A stretch of 20,990 nucleotides of DNA, from contig CAZCGE010000047.1 in NCBI GenBank assembly GCA_964498125.1, forward strand, positions 1-20,990, read 5' to 3'. Under the pieces are notes generated by a model. The model ran no database searches. It saw nothing but the letters and a program-made list of their open reading frames with translations, and was not told where the DNA came from. Positions 7,156-14,532 of the stretch are shown piece after piece. Position 1 is the stretch's first letter. Each line of letters starts with the position of its first letter. This DNA comes from CAMDBL01 sp964498125 (GTDB taxonomy: Bacteria; Pseudomonadota; Alphaproteobacteria; Rhizobiales; Hyphomicrobiaceae). The translations under genes were made by a program, and so were the position numbers.

Positions 7156-8827
7156 GACCATTGCCGACACCAGCCTCGCCCTGCTGACCCCGGCCGAGAT
7201 GGCCGAGGCTGACCGGCTGGCGGTGATCGCTGGCGTGCCCAGCCTGGCCCTCATGCAGCATGCCGGCCGCGCCGTGGCTGACGCCGTTCTGGCGCGCGAG
7301 AGGCGGCGCGGCGCGCGTGTGCTGGTGCTGTGTGGACCCGGCAACAATGGTGGCGATGGTTTTGTTGCGGCACGCCTACTGATGGCCGCCGGGCTCGACG
7401 TTCGCGTCTCCCTGCTTGGCGCCAGGGACGCCTTGCAAGGCGACGCCGCGGTCGTTGCCGCGCAATGGTCCGGCGCGGTCGAGCCGCTCGATGCGGTCCA
7501 GCTTGCCGACGCCGACATCGTCATCGATGCCCTGTTCGGCGCCGGATTGACGCGCCCGCTGTCGGGATCGGCCGCCGCGGTCGTCACGGCACTCAACGCA
7601 TCACCCGTGCCGGTCGTCGCCGTCGATGTGCCGAGTGGACTCGATGGGGCGAGCGGTGACGCCGGCGGACCGGTGGTCGAGGCCGATGCCACCGTCACCT
7701 TTTTCCGGATGAAGCCCGGGCACCTGCTGCTGCCGGGACGGACACTGTGCGGCGAAGTCGTGCTGGCTGATATCGGTATTCCAGCCGGCGAGCTCGAGGC
7801 GATCAGTCCAAGGACGTTTATGAACGCCCCGGCGCTTTGGCGGGGCCGCTATCCGCTGCCACGTCTCGACGGGCACAAATATTCGCGCGGCCACGCTGTC
7901 GTCGTCTCGGGCGGCCCTGAGACCACCGGCGCGGCGCGGCTCGGCGCGCGCGGGGCGCTGCGGAGCGGCGCCGGCCTCGTCACAGTGGTCGGTGCACCAG
8001 CCGCGACCCTGATCAACGCCGCGCACCTGACGGCGATCATGATCAAGAGCATCGCCGGCCGCGATGGGCTCGCTGAGTTTCTCACCGACGAACGGCGCAA
8101 CGCCGTGCTGATCGGGCCGGGCACCGGCGTCGGCCCGGAGACGGCGGACTGGGTGCTGACGGTGCTTGCTGCGAAGGCCGCGGCGGTTCTCGATGCCGAT
8201 GCGCTGACGTCGTTCTCTCCAAGGGGTCAGAGCCGTCCCGCCGGAGGCGGGCAAGAAAGAACGGGGTCCGACCCCGAACCTGACGCCGACCGGCATGGCA
8301 TGGGCTTCCTGCGCCAGCCCGGCGGCGAGACGCACCGGCCGGCCGACCTGTTCGCCGCCATCGCCGGCCGCGCCGCACCGGTCGTCCTGACGCCGCATGC
8401 CGGCGAGTTCAAGCGGCTGTTCGGCGACATCGCGGGAAGTGGCTCCAAGCTCGAGCAGGCGCGGGCGGCCGCGAAGGTGAGCGGGGCCGTGGTGGTCTAC
8501 AAGGGCGCCGACACCGTCATCGCCGCACCCGACGGGCGCGCCGCCATCAACTATAACGCGCCGCCGTGGCTGGCGACGGCCGGCTCGGGTGACGTGCTGG
8601 CCGGCATGATCACGGGCCTGCTGGCGCAGCAGATGCCCGCGTTCGAGGCCGCGTGCGCCAGCGTCTGGGTACACGGTGAAGTGGGTTCCGCCTGCGGCCC
8701 CGGCCTGATCGCCGAGGATCTGCCCGAGCGGTGTCCGGAGGTGATTGCGCGGCTGGCGGCTGGTCGGGGTCAGACCCCGAGACATTACTCCGCCGCCTGC
8801 CCATACGGCACGTTCTTGCCGCCATAG
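7148..8827 (+). CDS. nnr: Bifunctional NAD(P)H-hydrate epimerase / ADP-dependent NAD(P)H-hydrate dehydratase, with in-frame palindromic insertion
   Basis: This 559-residue protein repairs damaged NADHX and NADPHX. The N-terminal YjeF epimerase domain (to about residue 220) has LCGPGNNGGDGFVAARLL and VDVPSGLDGASGD. The C-terminal kinase-fold dehydratase domain has YSRGHAVVVSGG, GPGTGVG, LDADALTSF, VVLTPHAGEFKRLF and the ATAGSGDVLAGMI active-site loop. The family is usually near 500 residues. The excess is explained by about 40 foreign residues at 357-398, rich in G, P, R and S, between LDADALTSF and ADLFAAIAG. They are encoded by a REP-like element at 8221-8279 plus flank. A second palindrome lies at the 3' end, and the last 14 codons run into the convergent dehydrogenase gene. 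All core motifs remain, so function may be kept, but this is untested. Confidence 0.92.
   Translation: MSETIADTSLALLTPAEMAEADRLAVIAGVPSLALMQHAGRAVADAVLARERRRGARVLVLCGPGNNGGDGFVAARLLMAAGLDVRVSLLGARDALQGDAAVVAAQWSGAVEPLDAVQLADADIVIDALFGAGLTRPLSGSAAAVVTALNASPVPVVAVDVPSGLDGASGDAGGPVVEADATVTFFRMKPGHLLLPGRTLCGEVVLADIGIPAGELEAISPRTFMNAPALWRGRYPLPRLDGHKYSRGHAVVVSGGPETTGAARLGARGALRSGAGLVTVVGAPAATLINAAHLTAIMIKSIAGRDGLAEFLTDERRNAVLIGPGTGVGPETADWVLTVLAAKAAAVLDADALTSFSPRGQSRPAGGGQERTGSDPEPDADRHGMGFLRQPGGETHRPADLFAAIAGRAAPVVLTPHAGEFKRLFGDIAGSGSKLEQARAAAKVSGAVVVYKGADTVIAAPDGRAAINYNAPPWLATAGSGDVLAGMITGLLAQQMPAFEAACASVWVHGEVGSACGPGLIAEDLPERCPEVIARLAAGRGQTPRHYSAACPYGTFLPP
8221..8279 (+). repeat. REP-like palindromic element inserted in frame inside nnr
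   Basis: Three palindromic parts are visible. GGGGTCAGAGCC starts at 8223. A perfect hairpin CCCGCC-GGA-GGCGGG lies at 8237-8251. A perfect 15-nt palindrome CGGGGTCCGACCCCG lies at 8262-8276. The GGGGTC...GACCCC core recurs at 8765-8779. The element is read through without a stop in the nnr frame. The inserted segment in the protein is longer (to about 8341), so flanking sequence was added or diverged. Confidence 0.75.
8765..8779 (+). repeat. Palindrome of the same GGGGTC family at the nnr 3' end
   Basis: CGGGGTCAGACCCCG is a perfect inverted repeat with 7-bp arms and one central base. It differs by one central base from the palindrome at 8262-8276. It lies just before the stop of the convergent hisD-like gene (8785) and inside the nnr reading frame. 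It could also serve as a bidirectional terminator hairpin. Confidence 0.7.
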
Positions 8828-10092
8828 CGACGCACGCGGACGTTGGCCTGCTCGGCGTGGCCGGCGAAGCCTTCCAGCATGCACAACCTGGAGCAAACCT
8901 CGCCGATCATGGCCGAGGCCTGGTCGGTCAGCACGCGCTGGTAGGTGACGGTCTTCATGAACTTGCCGACCCACAAGCCGCCGGTGTATTTCGCCGCCTT
9001 CTTGGTCGGCAACGTGTGGTTGGTGCCGATCACCTTGTCGCCGTAGCTGACGTTGGTGCGCGGGCCCAGGAACAACGCGCCGTAGTTGGTCATGTTGGCG
9101 AGGAAATACTCCGGGTCCCGGGTCATCACCTGCACGTGCTCCGAAGCAATGCGGTCGGCTTCGCGCACCATTTCGGCATCATCCTCGCAGACGATCACCT
9201 CGCCATAATCGCGCCAGCTCTCGCGCGCGATCGGCGCCGTCGGCAGGATGACCAGCAGCCGCTCGACCTCGGCCATGGTTGCCCTGGCGAGCTTTTCCGA
9301 GGTGGTCAGCAGGATGGCGGGCGAGGTCGGACCGTGCTCGGCCTGGCCAAGCAGATCCGTCGCGCACAGCTCCGCATCAACCGTATCGTCGGCGATCACC
9401 AGCGTCTCGGTCGGCCCGGCGAACAGGTCGATGCCGACGCGACCATAGAGCTGGCGCTTGGCCTCCGCCACGTAGGCGTTGCCGGGCCCGACCAGCATGT
9501 CGACCGCCTCGATCGACCTTGTGCCGATCGCCATGGCGCCGACCGCCTGCACGCCGCCGAGGCAGTAGATGACGTCGGCGCCACCGAGATGCTGGGCGGC
9601 GACGATGGCCGGCGCCAGCTTGCCCTCGAACGGTGGCGCGCAGGTGATGATGCGCGGCACGCCGGCGACCTTGGCGGTGATCACCGACATATGCGCGGAC
9701 GCCAGCAGCGGGTACTTGCCGCCGGGCACATAGCAGCCAACCGAGTTGACGGGCAAGTGCTTGTGGCCGAGCACGATGCCGGGCAGCGTCTCGACCTCGA
9801 CGTTGCCCATCGACGCCTTCTGGTGCTCGGCGAAATTGCGCACCTGCGCCTGTGCGAATTTAATGTCCTCGATGTCGCGCGGACGCAGCTCGGCCAGACA
9901 GTCCTTGATCTCCTTGTCCGTCAGCCGGTAGTCGGCGCGGTCCCATTTATCGAACTTGATCGACATCTCGCGTACCGCCTCGTCGCCGCGCTCGGCGATG
10001 TCGGCCAGCAACCCCTCGACGACAGCGCGCACCTTGACGTCGGCGGCATCCTTCTCGGCCGTATCGATGCTGCGTTTCAGGTGTCTGGCCAT
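8785..10092 (-). CDS. Histidinol dehydrogenase-family protein (HpsN-like alcohol dehydrogenase)
   Basis: This 435-residue NAD-dependent dehydrogenase keeps the HisD catalytic set: Q250 and H253 (GQAEHGP), the base pair E318-H319 (ASEHVQV), D352 (SYGDKVIGTNH) and H412 (EGFAGHAEQ). Two-step oxidation of an alcohol to a carboxylate is the family chemistry. No other his genes are nearby. Blocks such as RNFAEHQKASMGNVEVETLP and TNHTLPTKKAAKYTGGLWVG resemble, from memory, the HpsN (sulfopropanediol dehydrogenase) branch more than biosynthetic HisD. A catabolic role is therefore more likely; the substrate is not proven. The ATG at 10092 has GGAGA 6 nt upstream. The frame is open to 10269 but would overlap the next gene. 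The 3' end overlaps nnr by 43 nt. Confidence 0.88.
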   Translation of the reverse strand: MARHLKRSIDTAEKDAADVKVRAVVEGLLADIAERGDEAVREMSIKFDKWDRADYRLTDKEIKDCLAELRPRDIEDIKFAQAQVRNFAEHQKASMGNVEVETLPGIVLGHKHLPVNSVGCYVPGGKYPLLASAHMSVITAKVAGVPRIITCAPPFEGKLAPAIVAAQHLGGADVIYCLGGVQAVGAMAIGTRSIEAVDMLVGPGNAYVAEAKRQLYGRVGIDLFAGPTETLVIADDTVDAELCATDLLGQAEHGPTSPAILLTTSEKLARATMAEVERLLVILPTAPIARESWRDYGEVIVCEDDAEMVREADRIASEHVQVMTRDPEYFLANMTNYGALFLGPRTNVSYGDKVIGTNHTLPTKKAAKYTGGLWVGKFMKTVTYQRVLTDQASAMIGEVCSRLCMLEGFAGHAEQANVRVRRYGGKNVPYGQAAE

Positions 10093-10251
10093 GGGGCGTC
10101 TCCAGGATTGCGTTTGTTTTCCGGCCGATGCATAGGCCCGCCGCGCTCGTCCGTCCAGGGCCACGGAATTCATGCTGGCCCTTGGCGTTGACGCTATCGG
10201 CTTGCGGCCCCTAAGCTCGCCCCACGGGCTCAGCAAGGAAACCGAACCGAC

Positions 10252-10671
10252 ATGATCGCCGCCGCGCACAGGGATACGTCATCGCCGGACGCACAAGAAG
10301 AGGTGGAGCGGCGCTTCAGATCGGTGCCGGCGCTGGTCAATGCCGATGCCGTCCATGCCCGCCGCGCTCGACGTCTCGAGGCGGAAATCCTGATAGGCAT
10401 CGGCGAGATGGGCTTGATCCTGCCGGTGCGCGCTGGTTGTCTCGGTGAGTTGCAGCCCGCGAGCCGGCTGATGCGGCCATGGACCTTCGCCATCCGCGCC
10501 GACGCAGGAACGTGGTTGCAGCACTGGCGGGATCCTCCCGCACCCGGCTGGCACGATATCCTGGCCTTGTCGAAACGCGGGCTGCTGACGGTCGAAGGCG
10601 ACCTGGTGCCGTTCATGCAGCACCTGCAATTCATCAAGGACGTGCTGGCCACCCCGCGCGGCGCGCGCTGA
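10252..10671 (+). CDS. Small SCP2-like protein, first gene of a hydrolase operon
   Basis: This 139-residue soluble protein has no signal or membrane segment. The C-terminal half, FAIRADAGTWLQHWRDPPAPG then a GLLTVEGDLVPFMQHLQFIK segment, resembles SCP2/sterol-carrier domains, in which a G-x-x-x-VEGD-x-x-x-x-x-xNL pattern is common. That assignment is tentative. Its TGA overlaps the ATG of the alpha/beta hydrolase by one base, so the two are translationally coupled. It is divergent from the HisD-like gene, 159 nt away. It may hold a hydrophobic substrate for the hydrolase; that is inference from context. Confidence 0.7.
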   Translation: MIAAAHRDTSSPDAQEEVERRFRSVPALVNADAVHARRARRLEAEILIGIGEMGLILPVRAGCLGELQPASRLMRPWTFAIRADAGTWLQHWRDPPAPGWHDILALSKRGLLTVEGDLVPFMQHLQFIKDVLATPRGAR

Positions 10672-11549
10672 TGCCGACCATGCCGGAGGCAAGCGCCGTG
10701 TCCGCCCGCATCGAGCCGATCGTTGGGCGCTATGTCCACATCATGTTGTCGGGCCGTGCGCATCGGCTGTATTTCGAGGAAGCGGGCCAGGGTATCCCGC
10801 TGGTCTGCCTGCACACGGCGGGTGCGGACGGCCGCCAGTTCCGCCACCTGATGAACGATCCGGACATCACCGGCCATTTCCGCGTGCTCGCCTTCGACAT
10901 GCCATGGCATGGCAAATCCCTTCCCCCAGAGGGTTTCGAGCGCGAGGAGTATCGCCTGACGACGGCGGCCTATACCGAGATGGTGCGCGTCTTCTGCGCG
11001 GCGCTGGCGCTGGACAAGCCGGTGGTGATGGGCTGCTCGATCGGTGGGCGCATCGTGTTGAACTTGGCCATCGCCCATGCGGCGATGTTCCGAGCGCTGA
11101 TTGGCCTGGAAAGCGCCGATTTCCAGGCGCCTTGGTATGACACCGACTGGCTGAACCGCGCCGACGTGCATGGCGGCGAGGTCTGCGCCGCGCTCGTCTC
11201 CGGCCTGATGGCGCCGCAGAGCCCGAGCGTCGCCCGCCATGAAACGCTCTGGCTCTACAAATCCGCCGGTCCCGGTATTTTCAAGGGTGACCTTTATTTC
11301 TACCGCGTCGACGGCGACCTGCGCGGCAAGACCGCGGCGATCGATACCGCGGTCTGCCCGCTATACCTGCTGACCGGCAGTTATGATTTCTCCTGCACGC
11401 CCGAGGATACGCAGCGCACGGCCGCCAGCATTGCCGGCGCCGAGGTGACCGTGATGCAGGAACTCGGGCACTTTCCCATGAGCGAGAACCCCGAGCGATT
11501 TCGCAGCTATATTCTGCCGGTACTGAACAAAATCAGGGGTGCTGCATGA
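10671..11549 (+). CDS. Alpha/beta hydrolase
   Basis: This 292-residue hydrolase has the canonical features in order. An oxyanion motif HTAGADG lies at residues 48-54, then DMPWHGKS, the nucleophile elbow GCSIGG (Ser123), the acid in TGSYDFSC (Asp239) and the base in LGHFPMSENP (His267). The family covers esterases, lactonases and C-C bond hydrolases; the fold alone does not name the substrate. The ATG at 10671 is the coupled start (TGATG) after the upstream gene. The frame is open from 10479, but that part overlaps the upstream gene. The 3' end overlaps the next gene by 4 nt (ATGA), making a three-gene operon. Confidence 0.92.
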   Translation: MPTMPEASAVSARIEPIVGRYVHIMLSGRAHRLYFEEAGQGIPLVCLHTAGADGRQFRHLMNDPDITGHFRVLAFDMPWHGKSLPPEGFEREEYRLTTAAYTEMVRVFCAALALDKPVVMGCSIGGRIVLNLAIAHAAMFRALIGLESADFQAPWYDTDWLNRADVHGGEVCAALVSGLMAPQSPSVARHETLWLYKSAGPGIFKGDLYFYRVDGDLRGKTAAIDTAVCPLYLLTGSYDFSCTPEDTQRTAASIAGAEVTVMQELGHFPMSENPERFRSYILPVLNKIRGAA

Positions 11550-12433
11550 GCTGGCCGGAGCGGATCGGCTGCATCGGTCTCGGCGTCATGGGCGAGCCGA
11601 TGTGCCGCAACATCGCCAGGAAGAGCGGCGCGGTCGTCACTGCGTTCGACGTCGACCCGGCGCCATTGGCGCGCCTTGCCGCCGATGGGGTCCGGCCCGC
11701 GGCGAGCGTTGCAGCATTGGCATGCGACAGCGACCTGATCGCGCTGTCGCTGCCTTCGGGACGCGAGGTCGAGGCCGTCTGCTTCGGCGAGACCGGTCTG
11801 GTGGCGACCGCGCGCGCGGGCCAGGTCATCGTCGATCTCGGCACCAGCCCGCCCTCGCTCGCCCGTCGACTCGCCGAGGCCCTCGGCGCCAAGGGCGCCG
11901 AATTTGCCGACGCCCCGGTCGCCCGCACACGGGCCGCCGCCGAGGACGGCACCTTGTCGATCATGGTGGGGGCCGACGCCGCGGTGTTCGTCCGCATTCA
12001 GCCGATTCTGGCCTGCTGCGGCAGCGAGGTGACACACTGCGGCGGCGTCGGCGCCGGCCAGGTGGTGAAGATCCTCAACAACATGGTGCTGAGCCAGACC
12101 GTGGTGGCGCTGGCCGAGGCCGCCGCCATCGCCCAAGCGCAGGGCGTCGACAGGAAGCTGCTGTTCGAGACGTTGGCCAAGGGCTCGGCCGACAGCTTTG
12201 CACTGCGCAACCACGGCCTGAAGGCGATCATTCCCGGTGCGTTCCCCGAGCGCGCGTTCTCGGCCGCCTACATGCTGAAGGACGTGGCGTATGCGCTGGA
12301 GATGGCCGGCGAGGGGAAGTTGAAGGCGGATGGAGCGGCGACCGCGCGTGATCTCCTCGACCAAGCCATCGCCGCCGGCGACGGCGATGCGTATTGGCCG
12401 GTAATCGCGCGGGTGGTTTCAAGACTCCCGTAG
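11546..12433 (+). CDS. NAD(P)-dependent oxidoreductase, 3-hydroxyisobutyrate dehydrogenase family
   Basis: This 295-residue beta-hydroxyacid dehydrogenase has the N-terminal Rossmann loop GCIGLGVMGEPM (residues 8-19), the VIVDLGTSPPSLA segment, and the catalytic lysine K175 in GAGQVVKILNN. The substrate-binding loop that is normally DAPVSGG is DAPVART at residues 122-128, so the SGG triplet is replaced. That suggests a substrate other than 3-hydroxyisobutyrate or tartronate semialdehyde. It is the last gene of the operon. Its TAG stop lies at the left boundary of a 100-bp palindromic repeat at 12430-12529. Confidence 0.9.
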   Translation: MSWPERIGCIGLGVMGEPMCRNIARKSGAVVTAFDVDPAPLARLAADGVRPAASVAALACDSDLIALSLPSGREVEAVCFGETGLVATARAGQVIVDLGTSPPSLARRLAEALGAKGAEFADAPVARTRAAAEDGTLSIMVGADAAVFVRIQPILACCGSEVTHCGGVGAGQVVKILNNMVLSQTVVALAEAAAIAQAQGVDRKLLFETLAKGSADSFALRNHGLKAIIPGAFPERAFSAAYMLKDVAYALEMAGEGKLKADGAATARDLLDQAIAAGDGDAYWPVIARVVSRLP

Positions 12434-12529
12434 GTCGGGTCTCCCCCGGACACTTGATCCCGGGGAGACCCGACATGCAACGTGGCAATCCAGGCTGTCG
12501 GGTCTCGCGAAGGGCTCGACCCGACCTAC
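12430..12529. repeat. Composite REP/BIME-like inverted repeat, possible bidirectional terminator
   Basis: GTAGGTCGGGTC at 12430-12441 and its exact reverse complement GACCCGACCTAC at 12518-12529 bound the unit. Inside, GTCGGGTCTCCCC at 12434-12446 pairs perfectly over 13 bp with 12462-12474. GTCGGGTC also pairs with GACCCGAC in the right half. The GTAGGTCGGGT start resembles widespread REP sequences. It fills the gap between two convergent genes and supplies the stop codon of the left one. Confidence 0.8.
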
Positions 12530-12538
12530 GCCGCCGCC

Positions 12539-13432
12539 TCAAAACCGGTAAAACTTCGCCGGGTTGTCGACCATGATGCGTTGCCGCATGGCTTCGTCCG
12601 GCACCCAATTGCCGAACCAGTCGACCAGATCGCCGTCGTTGGGGTTGGCGATGTACTTGTTGGGATGCGGCCAGTCCGTGCCCCAGACGATGTGATCGGG
12701 CGCCGCCTCGATGAAGGCTTCCGCCATCGGCCGCACGTCGTCGTAGGGCGGCAGGTCGGTGGCGCTGACGCGGTTGGCGCCGGAGATCTTCATCCAGCAA
12801 TTGCCGCGCTTCATCAATTCGATCAGCGCCTGGAAGCCTGGCGCGTTGGCGCCCGCGGTCGCTGGCTGGTAGGCAAAATGGGCGATCGAGATCGGCACCT
12901 TGATCGAGGTCAGGATCGGCATCAGCTCGACGGCGTCCTTGCCGGGAAACAGGAACTCGAAGTGCCAGCCGAAGGCCTGCATGCGGCTCTCGAGCTCGGG
13001 GATCTGCTTGAACTCGATCGGCATGCCGCCCTTGTTGTCCGTGTTGAGCCGGATGCCGCGGATGCCTTGCCTGTCGAGGTCGGCCATCTCCTTGTCGGTG
13101 ATGGCGGTGGTGCAGGCGATGACGCCGCGCGCGCGGTTGGCGGTCTCCACGTTCAGTGCCGCCATACCCTCGAGGATCGCCGAATTGTCGACGCCGTAGA
13201 CGGAGGGTTGCGTGAACACGACGCGGTCGATGCCGAGCGTTTTATGCAGGTGTTTCAGATCGGCCAGCGGCGAATCCGGCGGATTGTAGCCGTGGCCGGG
13301 CGACAGCTTGTACTTGCCCTCGAACACATGCACGTGGCAGTCGACCGCGCCCTTGGGCAGCACGAGCTTGGGTTTGCGTGGGTTGCGATCCGGCGCGAGG
13401 CAGTCGCGGATACCGCTCGGTTGGCTGCTCAT
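12539..13432 (-). CDS. Amidohydrolase family protein (2-pyrone-4,6-dicarboxylate lactonase-like)
   Basis: This 297-residue TIM-barrel hydrolase opens its catalytic part with AVDCHVHVFEGKY (H33 and H35). It continues with RGIRLNTDN, a YQ-containing SIAHFAYQPA strand, MKISGANRVS, and HIVWGTDWPHPN near the C-terminus carrying the conserved aspartate. This layout matches the amidohydrolase-2 branch that includes LigI-type lactonases. The exact substrate is unknown. The ATG at 13432 has GGGAGAA upstream; the open frame further upstream (to 13642) is compositionally unlike the family. It is convergent with the dehydrogenase operon and may act in the same catabolic route. Confidence 0.9.
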   Translation of the reverse strand: MSSQPSGIRDCLAPDRNPRKPKLVLPKGAVDCHVHVFEGKYKLSPGHGYNPPDSPLADLKHLHKTLGIDRVVFTQPSVYGVDNSAILEGMAALNVETANRARGVIACTTAITDKEMADLDRQGIRGIRLNTDNKGGMPIEFKQIPELESRMQAFGWHFEFLFPGKDAVELMPILTSIKVPISIAHFAYQPATAGANAPGFQALIELMKRGNCWMKISGANRVSATDLPPYDDVRPMAEAFIEAAPDHIVWGTDWPHPNKYIANPNDGDLVDWFGNWVPDEAMRQRIMVDNPAKFYRF

Positions 13433-13574
13433 CTGACGTTCTCCCTGGGGTTGCCGTCGCACCGCAATGAGATGCCCGGCGCTGCTCGTCGATCCTGCGA
13501 TCATGCAGAGCCGCATAGCACGAGTGGCGGCGGGCCGGAAGCGGGGTGGGCCGAGGCGCGCGACCGCGCGGGCG

Positions 13575-14159
13575 CTATCCTGCCGGCGTCGCGCCGCCGT
13601 CCGGCGGCCAGAGCACGTCCAGCGAGAACGTATGCGCCTCAAACGGCGGTGCAGTCACCTGGTCAACTTCCTTAAAGGCGGCGGCGTGCAGCCATTTTCC
13701 GCTGGTCAGCGCCAACACCTCCAGGGTCCTCGCGATGGGGTCGATGTACCAGCAATGCCCGACGCCAAAAGTAGCGTAGATGGCCAGCTTGTCGGTACGG
13801 TCGATCGCCTGGGTCGACGGCGAGAGTACCTCGCAAATCCAATCAGGCGATGTTTCGATGAACGCCGTTTCAGGGAAGGGCGTCAGCCGCTCGCGATGCC
13901 AGCCAGCGATGTCGGGAACCACGATGTGCGAACCAAGGTGCAGCTCCGGCTCGTCGATGAATACCCAGCCACCTGGCCCACCGCGACCGAATTGAAACGG
14001 CCCCATCACCTCATGTCCAATGGCGCTCGACGCCAATCCATGCCGCGGAGACGGCCGCGGATGCGTGTGCAGCGCGCCGAAAATGATCTCGCCCACCATG
14101 TTCGGCGGCAGCGCCTCGATATCGGCATAGGTCGCGGGACGCGTCTTGGACTTCAGCAT
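13575..14159 (-). CDS. Uma2 family endonuclease-fold protein (DUF820)
   Basis: This 194-residue protein has the PD-(D/E)xK Uma2 pattern. MVGEIIFGALHTHPRPSPRH is followed by VVPDIAGWHRERL (the PD motif) and ICEVLSPSTQAIDRTDKLAIY (E...LSPST...K), then GVGHCWYIDPIARTLEVL. The catalytic-type residues are present. Uma2 proteins are frequent in Cyanobacteria and some proteobacteria and their role is not settled; restriction-like or mobile functions have been proposed. It stands alone on the minus strand, 142 nt from the amidohydrolase start. A strong hairpin (14216-14256) lies upstream. Confidence 0.9.
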   Translation of the reverse strand: MLKSKTRPATYADIEALPPNMVGEIIFGALHTHPRPSPRHGLASSAIGHEVMGPFQFGRGGPGGWVFIDEPELHLGSHIVVPDIAGWHRERLTPFPETAFIETSPDWICEVLSPSTQAIDRTDKLAIYATFGVGHCWYIDPIARTLEVLALTSGKWLHAAAFKEVDQVTAPPFEAHTFSLDVLWPPDGGATPAG

Positions 14160-14215
14160 GGTATAGAATTAGCATGAATAGGAGGCCGGCGGGAAGCCGG
14201 GGGGCGACGTGGTAA

Positions 14216-14256
14216 GTGGGGTCGCGCCGCGCCCCTCTTGCCGGGCGCGACTCCAC
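14216..14256. repeat. Long GC-rich hairpin upstream of Uma2
   Basis: GTGGGGTCGCGCC at 14216-14228 pairs with GGCGCGACTCCAC at 14244-14256, a 13-bp stem with one G-T wobble and a 15-nt loop. It is not followed by a T-tract on either strand, so it looks more like a REP-type element than a terminator. Confidence 0.6.
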
Positions 14257-14276
14257 GGCAAGGCGTGCGAAGCTCC

Positions 14277-14382
14277 CTAGAGCGCTTTCTCCTGATTCAA
14301 TCCGAGTGGAACGCGCTCTAGTCTTTTGTTTGTCGCATTTTCTACGCCAAACCGGTGCCCACTTTGGCGGAAAATGCTCTAG
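14277..14382 (-). repeat. 106-bp two-module palindromic repeat, copy 1
   Basis: Module B (14277-14321, 45 bp) is bounded by CTAGAGCGCTTT and AACGCGCTCTAG. Module A (14325-14382, 58 bp) is read on the minus strand. It contains GCATTTTC, GCCAAA and their complements TTTGGC and GAAAATGC, and ends in CTAG. A matches copy 2 at 20280-20337 with one difference in 58. B matches 20341-20385 with five differences in 45, but in the opposite orientation relative to A. Confidence 0.88.
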
Positions 14383-14532
14383 TCGTCGATTTTAGGCAGA
14401 CGCCGAATGGCGAGGAGAATCGTGGCACTCATTTCTGCGATCGGGTACTCGTTTTCCCATGTCGGCCAGGGCGGACTGGTCGACGGCGCGCATGTTGCAA
14501 ATTCCGTGTTACAAATATCGGGGGAGTGACAC

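Larger units (their letters stand above)
14160..14532. other. Non-coding region with repeats between Uma2 and the second hydrolase
   Basis: This 373-nt divergent gap holds a 13-bp hairpin at 14216-14256 and a 106-bp two-module repeat at 14277-14382. Short reading frames crossing it (about 80-110 codons) show no recognisable domain. Promoters for both flanking genes should lie here but none could be identified with confidence. A good GGGGAG box at 14521-14526 serves the rightward gene. Confidence 0.6.

Noticed and set aside
7601..8974. 457-codon minus frame opposite nnr
   Set aside because: Arg/Gly/His-rich shadow with no motif; nnr is unambiguous on the + strand.
8785..10092. Biosynthetic histidinol dehydrogenase (hisD)
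   Set aside because: Catalytic residues fit the family, but there are no histidine genes nearby and several blocks resemble the catabolic HpsN branch, so the symbol was withheld.
8731..10191. 486-codon + strand frame opposite the HisD-like gene
   Set aside because: Antisense shadow caused by codon bias; the minus strand carries a complete dehydrogenase with all catalytic residues.
12482..13675. 397-codon + strand frame opposite the amidohydrolase
   Set aside because: Antisense shadow; the minus strand has recognisable amidohydrolase motifs.
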